From assembly GCF_030247195.1 (NCBI RefSeq), contig NC_080672.1:62340549-62404548 (forward strand): DNA of 64,000 nt, written 5' to 3'. Origin of the DNA: Topomyia yanbarensis. Taxonomy: Eukaryota > Arthropoda > Insecta > Diptera > Culicidae. The translations under genes and the position numbers were made by a program. Below are positions 57,031-64,000 of the stretch, one piece after another (within the stretch, counting starts at the first letter, position 1; each line of letters begins with the position of its first letter). The notes under the pieces were generated by a model, which saw only the letters and a program-made list of their open reading frames with translations, was not told the DNA's origin and ran no database searches.

Positions 57031-59989
57031 GTGAGTGAATACTATGACTATGTTAGTAAGCGTTAATATGAATTTAATGAAAGATATAGTAATAGAAAGA
57101 AACATGCTAAATAAAGGGGAAAAATATGCAAAGAAATTTATTTGAAGTGTATAAATTGAGCGGTATAATTTTTGGTATGCATTTGGTATGAATGAACAGT
57201 GAAAAAGCGAACTAATAGAAGTACAACAAAAACAGACAGACGAAGTAGTAGAAAAGAACACATGTAACATACAATCAAACAACTTGAACTCATCTAAATG
57301 TTCATTTACTATTAACAACAATTATATTCTGTTTGAATATTATCATGATAAGTTGTCCGGGAATAGACGATTCACGTGCGTCTGTAAACTAATCGTACCT
57401 CAACTTATCCAATCGGATCCATTCGAGTGAATTATATCAAATGCACGAATTAAACACCTGAAAAAAGTGACCAACGAATCCTAGGAAGCATTACCCACTA
57501 TTCTATCATATATGCCAGTTCTGCATCTATTCTATGACCCAGCTGTCACAAATACCCAGACAAACATGCGATGACGAAGTCGACCGATAAATCGACACCC
57601 AATGATCCCACTGCGAGCCGTGTCCACCAACACTACCATTAAACTGTGGAACAATGTCTGCAAAGACGGCAAAGTCAATCCACGTTTCCGAATCGGGCAC
57701 ATTTATCAAAATCAGTTTGATAAATTTAAAGTTGAACTGCCAAAGATGCCGCACCTTTTACAGGAGTGTAAAACTGTTTGTCTTCCCGAATCCGACCTCC
57801 GGATATCATAGTACAATGTTTGCCTTGCCAAAGCTGCATTCCATTATGCAAAACAGGACTCGATAATGCAACGGAATCAAACTGTCGCCTAGCAGCCAGT
57901 GGGAAATATTAAACTTCTGGCCAAGATGCCAGAGACTTCCGACCGATGCCAACAACCGACAAGGACGTCGAAGCATAATAAATTTCTCCGTCGTCGCTCC
58001 CAGCAGAGCGGTGGGCGCAGGCAAAGCCCCCCGGCAGTCACGTCCTGTGTGTCCTGTCTCCCTACACCCGGTGTGGGTCGAGGAATATTAAACGTGAATC
58101 AACATAGGAAACATGTGCCGGGAAAGCTGTACCCCTCTTGTGAGGAGGAATGAAAATGATAACAAAATACTTTCTTTTTCTGACGGTTTCCGCCGATACA
58201 GCGATCTCACTGGCTGCGAAAGTAATGCGAAGAATCGTCGTTCACCGTTAACCTGCCGGAGATAGATGATGTATTTTTGGCATGTGTAGCGCGTGTACGC
58301 ACTTTACGTGGGCTCCTAATTGAGGATTCGGTTCCCCTTTCCGACGACTAACCCCCCGCGGAAACGTTTCGCCACAATCGTTACAGTGTTGCGCCAGGAC
58401 GCGCGTGTCCTAACGACCGACGGAACAACGACGACGACGTCAACTGTGGCGGAGGATTTCCGCTTTGAAAAATGATGAAAGGCAGAGCGCGCTCGTTTGT
58501 GATGTTTTCGCCCGTCTTACGGCGACGGGATGGTACATTGCATTAGAAGGAGGTGGAGGGGTTCTCGCGATAACAAAAGACGGATGAGAGGGCTGCTGGG
58601 AGGGAGGAAAACAGCACGGAAAATCCTGCTCGACGGAAACAGATCGTGTTGTCGGCTGAGGGTCGAAGATTAGGCCCTTGATAAATCCCGAAGCTGTTTT
58701 CGGTTGTTCTCTGTTAAGATCTAGACAAATTGGATCAGATTTGTTCCATGACGTGGGTGGGGTTGGGGGGTTTGCAGGAAGCGTGAAATGATGAATGGAG
58801 AACAAGTGTTTTAATTGAATCGAGCCTTGTGAATTTTGTACTCTGTTGAAAAACGACCAGCGTCGTTTGCCGTCGACAAAATCCTATTTGAGGCCGTTCG
58901 TCAAATCAAACCTCAAACAACCAGTGAATCGTAAAACGGGTCAATCAAACCAGCTCGATGGAAGTTGATATCGAAATTGTATCTCTGTTTGCCAACGACC
59001 TGCTCTCTGTTTTCGAATAGCGATACAACATACTTCCCAGAAGTACAGTCCAATCAGTAGAAGAAGTATTCTACCCCGTCTTTCATCTATTGCCGACTCG
59101 AATCAGCGACAGTTTCGATTTCAGAGTAGAACCATGAAATGAACATTCACAGATCCTTTGCTTACTAAAGACGAGGACGACGTTGAGGAGCAGAGAGACT
59201 ACTTTTGTCTTGTATCAACGAGAAATGCTCCACCGCAGCTGGAAACACACAACAGGCCGGATTCCGTAAAACCATGTCGAAAATGCAGAACAGAATTTGA
59301 ATCGTAGTTTGGGTTGTTTTCGGATACCATTTCCTCTACCTTCTTCTCCTTCGTCATCCGATCCAGGGGGCGGACATCTACTCATCATTGGGTTGGTTTT
59401 TCCGGCGTGGTGTGGAATCCAAAACAGATCGACCAAGTCCGTCATGCATTCGAAGTGGGTGTGGAGGTGGGAGGATACTTAAATTTGTAACTTTTCCAAT
59501 CCGAACAATTGTTTGCTTCCTTCTGCTATTTACTTTCATCCCTTTTCCACACTGCCTGCCTGCTGGATAGTGCATTTAGAAAGTTTCGGATTTAGTGAGC
59601 AAATTTTAATTTGCATTTCTGGTTGTGGGGAATGCGAACCTTGTTTGCCGGAGGATTTGCACCAGTAGTAAAAATCTTGTCTTGTCATTCTCGGTAATGC
59701 ACTAACTACAAGAGAGTGAGATAGATAAGGGAGAGAGGTAGTGGTAAGCCATTCGAGGTAAGCTCCGAATTCGAATTCTTTTAATCCGGAGGAGCCATTT
59801 GTTACCTTGTCGGATGGACACGGTTCGTTCTGCTTTCAGCACCGAGCGGACCGCTGCTAGTGAAAAGATAATTTGGAAAAGTACCGAGTGATGGTCCCGG
59901 AAGCTCTGTTTGGAGTGCCATTCGATTACTCATTTCGCTATTACTTGCTCTAAAATGATTCTAATGCTGCAATCATGTTATTTTTAGGC
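57031..59989. other. No gene recognised
   Basis: Unique-looking sequence with higher GC around 58000-58450. Open frames up to 121 codons overlap on both strands (for example near 58440-58805 and 59215-59575) with no motif or splice support. It may be intronic. Confidence 0.4.
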
Positions 59990-60579
59990 TAACACTTTTA
60001 CTAGGAAAATTTCTTTCACTTAACGAATTTTGCGCCAACTCAAACAAATGTTGGCAGCACCCACTCAGATTTTTATGAAACTTTCTGTTCATGAGAACTT
60101 TGTCACAAAAAGTCACTTTACATACTTCCAAATTTTTTTCCAAAAATGATCCAATTTAGCATTTTTTTCAAATAGCAAATCCTACAAAAAATGTTGTAGG
60201 AGTCATTTGCAAAAATTAGTCCAATTTTTGAATAAAAGTATTTAAAAATTCTTCATTAACTACTGCACTGAAAGAAATCGACTTTAAACATTTAAAATCA
60301 CAAAAAACCCATCTTTGATTTGGAAGAGATTTTGTTCCAAGATAGGAAAGTATGTTCCCTACCGACCGCCAAAAATTCAAGTTGGGCACTTTCAAGCGAA
60401 AAAAGTTATTTGAAAAAAACTTTTCCTTGCCCAAACTGAATTTTTTTTTCAGTGTATCTTTATCGAAAACTAAACCAATGGAAATGATAATCATCTCAGA
60501 ATTCAATTTCTCAACTGCTAGTTGCCTGATGCATGCAAAAAGAATCAGTAACGAATTTGTTACAGCATGTCGAACTGGA

Positions 60580-60890
60580 TTGGAACGACGCCGTTTAACG
60601 GAGATCTGGTACTGGAACACTTAGCGCACGACCAGACAACATGTTTAATATCGCGATAGCTGCCACGACAAGCGCAGAGACCGCTTTTCACAAGCCCAAT
60701 ACGCCGGAGATGGGCCTTCTACGTATAATGGTTGTACATGACCCGAGATATCACCAGTCATCATCCTCATCGATTCTCTTGGACCAAGGTTTGTTGATAA
60801 CTTTGGGCTTCCTGAACTTCCATCGATTCACAAAATTTGTCAATTTTCGAGCGTCCTCTCAGAAGAAATATTTAAAAACTCGTTAAAGCT
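60580..60890 (-). pseudogene. LINE ORF2 C-terminal fragment with Cys-rich motif
   Basis: The minus strand encodes RKPKVINKPWSKRIDEDDDW, then after a shift VMYNHYT(stop)KAHLRRIGLV and SGLCACRGSYRDIKHVVWSC. The last part is the C-x-C...H-x-x-W-x-C zinc-binding tail found at the end of mosquito LINE ORF2 (compare CACG.GYHDIEHVVWSC). Together with the linker fragment at 61200-61420 on the same strand, it suggests one LINE copy that has lost its central RT part. Confidence 0.75.
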
Positions 60891-61199
60891 ACGCGATCTT
60901 TCAAAACTATCACCTTCTAATGCCTAAATGTTTATCTTCTCATTATCATTCTAATCCAATTGTCCGCCTTCTCATTACCCGGAATGGAGCACTACGAAAG
61001 AACTCAAACAAACTTAGTTTGCTATGATTTTTCAGATAAAGTACTCAAAAACTCCCATGTTTTCTCCATCAAAGCCTCCTGCAACTGAAACGATGTGGGC
61101 ATGGTCGTTGATAGGTAAATATAAAACCATCAGTTTTGTGGGGAGAATGTTGGCAGCACAGCCTCTTTTATGATTGCACTTACCACTACTGTCATAATA

Positions 61200-61420
61200 A
61201 TTAGCATAAAAGCGATGCATAGCTGTCATCATATGACGAACGTTTTGCGTATTCCAATCACAGGATGAATCGAATACACAACGTAGACCTGAGCCACCAG
61301 ACGAAACACTGTTTCTCTGATGATCCGTCTGTTAATTCGTCGACGGGCCGGTGCCAATAATTGCGTTTTTCAGCTTTCATCAAGTTTTTCATTTGCATTT
61401 ATATTAAGAAAAGTTCGGGC
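61200..61420 (-). pseudogene. LINE ORF2 linker fragment upstream of RT
   Basis: The minus strand encodes NLMKAEKRNYWHRPVDELTD, the K.AKR.YW.RFV..L motif just before the RT domain, followed by loss of frame. It is the same family as 23020-23480, where the motif reads KRNYWYRFIDGLTKETS. It lies upstream (in the minus direction) of the C-terminal fragment at 60580-60890. The intervening 61020-61200 frame (GCAANILPTKLMVLYLPIND) is not a recognised RT block. Confidence 0.6.
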
Positions 61421-62029
61421 GATCGGACGTTCAAAAGTCCCTTTCGCGTACAATTCTAAGCAATCTCTGCCTACCACGAAGCAGAAGACTGTTCATGGTT
61501 GTTCGTGTCGGGTACTCGTTTCGTCTCACCTTTGATCGTAGTGCAAAGGCATTGTGTAAAACCTGGGGGAAATGTAGGGTACTAAAAAATAGAGACATTT
61601 GGGATTTTTGATGTCCCATGAAAAAATTACTGCTAATTTCTAAGATTTCCGAGACCAGGAACCACTTACTTCGGTTTTGTAACATCACCCTTCACGGGAC
61701 ACTCTCAGGCCCTTACGAGGAAGCTGATTTTCCTCATTCGGAAATTTATAGGCACATTAGAAGATGGCCCCACAATGGGATGGTCGAACTCTCGCTCTTT
61801 AGTGTACAAGGAAACGTAGAAATTAGTCGTTGACGGTGGCGTAGCGCTCTTTTGCATTTCTTATCGGAGCGTCCCATAAAAGAATGTTTCATTTTGTCCC
61901 CACATAATTTATATGCGGGATATGTCGAGAGATCATGCGGAGTTTCTCCACAGCAATTTTAGCAAACAACGGCAGTTCAAGCCTCGCGGTACAAAAATGC
62001 GAACAGGTAGACTAGCTCCGTCTAAAAGA
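61421..62029. other. No gene recognised inside the TIR element
   Basis: Interior of the 60000-62740 element. No sustained frame or motif was identified. Confidence 0.35.
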
Positions 62030-62236
62030 TCAGATTTTTGAAGAGCAGATTCGGCGCAAGGTTCGAAATGAGGCTGATGGAAAATAAGTTGTTTTATATA
62101 CTACATGATTTTTCCTGAACGCTGACGCTTGCGAACCAGCATTTTCACTGGCCGAAGGGGGCAAAGGGTTCTTGAAGGAGTGAGCCCCATACTTCGTAAT
62201 TAAGGCCCCTGTAGGGACTACACCATCGATTTCCAC
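62030..62236 (-). CDS. Unidentified ORF fragment within the TIR element
   Basis: A 68-codon minus-strand frame (EIDGVVPTGALITKYGAHSF onward) with natural-looking amino-acid composition, continuing weakly upstream toward 62290 in a shifted frame. I do not recognise the family. It may be a piece of the element's own lost coding region or of another repeat. Confidence 0.2.
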   Translation of the reverse strand: MEIDGVVPTGALITKYGAHSFKNPLPPSASENAGSQASAFRKNHVVYKTTYFPSASFRTLRRICSSKI

Positions 62237-62746
62237 TTCCCGGGCGGGTACATAGACAAGATACTTCTTCGTACACGGTCAATTGGTATGTAGTTAGATC
62301 TCGCATATATCAATGATGTTAAATGGCTTATCTTTGCCCTCATTTAAGTTTGCTATGAATATATACCAAATTCGTTATTGATACTTTTTACATGTATCAG
62401 GCAACTAGCAGTTGGGAAATTGGATTCTGAGATGATTATGACTTTCATGGGTTTAGTTTTCGATAGAAACTGAAAAAAATCAGTTTAGACCGGGCAAAGT
62501 TTTTTCAAATAACTTTTTTTCCTTGAAAGTGCATGAATTTTTGACGGTAGGTAGCGAACATAATCACCTATCTTGGAACAAAATTTCAACCAAATCAAAG
62601 ATGTTTTTTTTTTGTAAATCGACCTTCAACTTTTAAAATCGATTTTTATTCACTTTACTTTTAAAATCTGAGAGGGTGCGGCCAACTCTGAATACGATTT
62701 AGCGCAAAATTCATCACTTTGTTTAATCCATATCAAACTTGAAAAA

Positions 62747-64000
62747 CGGTTCGGTCGACTTACCGGTTCGGTCAACTTACCGGTTCGGTCAACTTACCGG
62801 TTCGGTCTACCTACCGGTTCGGTCGACTGACCGGTTCGGTCGACTGACCGGTTCGGTCGACTGACCGGTTCGGTCGACTGACCGGTTCGGTCGACTGACC
62901 GGTTCGGTCGACTGACCGGTTCGGTCTACTGACCGGTTCGGTCTACTGACCGGTTCGGTCTACTGACCGGTTCGGTCTACTGACCGGTTCGGTCTACTGA
63001 CCGGTTCGGTCTACTGACCGGTTCGGTCTACTGACCGGTTCGGTCTACTGACCGGTTCGGTCTACTGACCGGTTCGGTCTACTGACCGGTTCGGTCTACT
63101 GACCGGTTCGGTCTACTGACCGGTTCGGTCTACTGACCGGTTCGGTCTACTGACCGGTTCGGTCTACTGACCGGTTCGGTCTACTGACCGGTTCGGTCTA
63201 CTGACCGGTTCGGTCTACTGACCGGTTCGGTCTACTGACCGGTTCGGTCTACTGACCGGTTCGGTCTACTGACCGGTTCGGTCTACTGACCGGTTCGGTC
63301 TACTGACCGGTTCGGTCTACTGACCGGTTCGGTCTACTGACCGGTTCGGTCTACTGACCGGTTCGGTCTACTGACCGGTTCGGTCTACTGACCGGTTCGG
63401 TCTACTGACCGGTTCGGTCTACTGACCGGTTCGGTCTACTGACCGGTTCGGTCTACTGACCGGTTCGGTCTACTGACCGGTTCGGTCTACTGACCGGTTC
63501 GGTCTACTGACCGGTTCGGTCTACTGACCGGTTCGGTCTACTGACCGGTTCGGTCTACTGACCGGTTCGGTTTACTGACCGGTTCGGTCTACTGACCGGT
63601 TCGGTCTACTGACCGGTTCGGTCTACTGACCGGTTCGGTCTACTGACCGGTTCGGTCTACTGACCGGTTCGGTCTACTGACCGGTTCGGTCTACTGACCG
63701 GTTCGGTCTACTGACCGGTTCGGTCTACTGACCGGTTCGGTCTACTGACCGGTTCGGTCTACTGACCGGTTCGGTCTACTGACCGGTTCGGTCTACTGAC
63801 CGGTTCGGTCTACTGACCGGTTCGGTCTACTGACCGGTTCGGTCTACTGACCGGTTCGGTCTACTGACCGGTTCGGTCTACTGACCGGTTCGTTCTACTG
63901 ACCGGTTCGTTCTACTGACCGGTTCGTTCTACTGACCGGTTCGGTCTACTGACCGGTTCGGTCTACTGACCGGTTCGGTCTACTGACCGGTTCGGTCTAC
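62747..64000 (+). repeat. 17-bp satellite, unit CCGGTTCGGTCTACTGA, runs off the window
   Basis: About 73 tandem units. The first units differ (GTCGACTTA, GTCAACTTA twice, GTCTACCTA, then a block of GTCGACTGA) before the array settles into GTCTACTGA. A single GTTTACTGA occurs near 63570, and a cluster of three CGTTCTACTGA units lies near 63890-63935. Variants are clustered, as expected for spread by unequal exchange from one side. GC content is well above the rest of the window. All frames stay open or close periodically; no gene. Confidence 0.97.

Larger units (their letters stand above)
60000..62740. mobile_element. Long terminal-inverted-repeat element enclosing LINE fragments
   Basis: The left arm 60000-60540 and right arm 62395-62740 are inverted copies. 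Landmarks are GCATGAT..AGTTGCC against GGCAACTAGCAG, ATAATCATCTCAGAATTCAA against TTGGATTCTGAGATGATTAT, and GAATTTTGCGC..GGCAGCACCC against GGGTGCGGCC..GCGCAAAATTC. The right arm is shorter by gaps. The interior holds LINE fragments on the minus strand and one unidentified ORF. No transposase of its own was recognised. The 17-bp satellite begins within about 10 bp of the right arm. Confidence 0.72.

Noticed and set aside
58440..58805. 121-codon minus-strand ORF rich in proline and serine
   Set aside because: No family resemblance, low-complexity composition and no splice signals. Likely chance in GC-richer sequence.
62747..64000. CRISPR-like regular array
   Set aside because: There are no unique spacers between the 17-bp units; it is a simple tandem satellite in a eukaryotic sequence.

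Overview
This is eukaryotic nuclear DNA, most likely from a dipteran and probably a mosquito. The evidence is a tRNA-derived SINE with recognisable A and B boxes, several decayed non-LTR retrotransposons with mosquito-like ORF1, RT and RNase H segments, three decayed DD37E Tc1/mariner-type transposases, and one intron-flanked exon. There is no bacterial gene organisation. The species assignment is inference from repeat content.

Only one stretch looks like a host gene: a 137-bp minus-strand exon at 32586-32722, with a good acceptor and donor, encoding a segment of the TMTC family (ER transmembrane O-mannosyltransferases with TPR repeats). I found no other exon of it, so much of the window may be very large introns or intergenic DNA. 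One other weak exon candidate is noted at 47660-47737 (minus).

The window is otherwise a mosaic of repeats. 1-14100: LINE remnants, a 1.85-kb foldback element (3731-5577), two tRNA-derived SINEs, a 1.64-kb foldback element carrying about 116-bp tandem units (8653-10292), and a decayed DD37E transposase. 14160-29760: a very large inverted structure. Each arm consists of degenerate T/A-rich DNA, 9-bp satellite arrays, and a CGCGA-rich dispersed repeat at the inner end; the arms face each other across about 3.5 kb. 29800-40400: LINE, DD37E, pogo-like and MITE remnants around the TMTC exon. 40465-46825: two arrays of a 10-bp satellite separated by LINE debris. 46826-60000: more LINE, DD37E, pogo-like and foldback copies in sequence with no visible genes. 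60000-64000: a large TIR element enclosing LINE fragments, followed directly by a 17-bp satellite that runs off the end of the window.

Long open frames in the 9-bp and 10-bp arrays (up to 1424 codons) result from the repeat periods and are not genes. The most notable structural themes are inverted (foldback) elements that carry tandem arrays inside their arms, unequal satellite expansion between two arms of common origin, and three hairpins of a CTGAAGA-stem-GAAACGTTGG motif that resembles a minimal hammerhead core.
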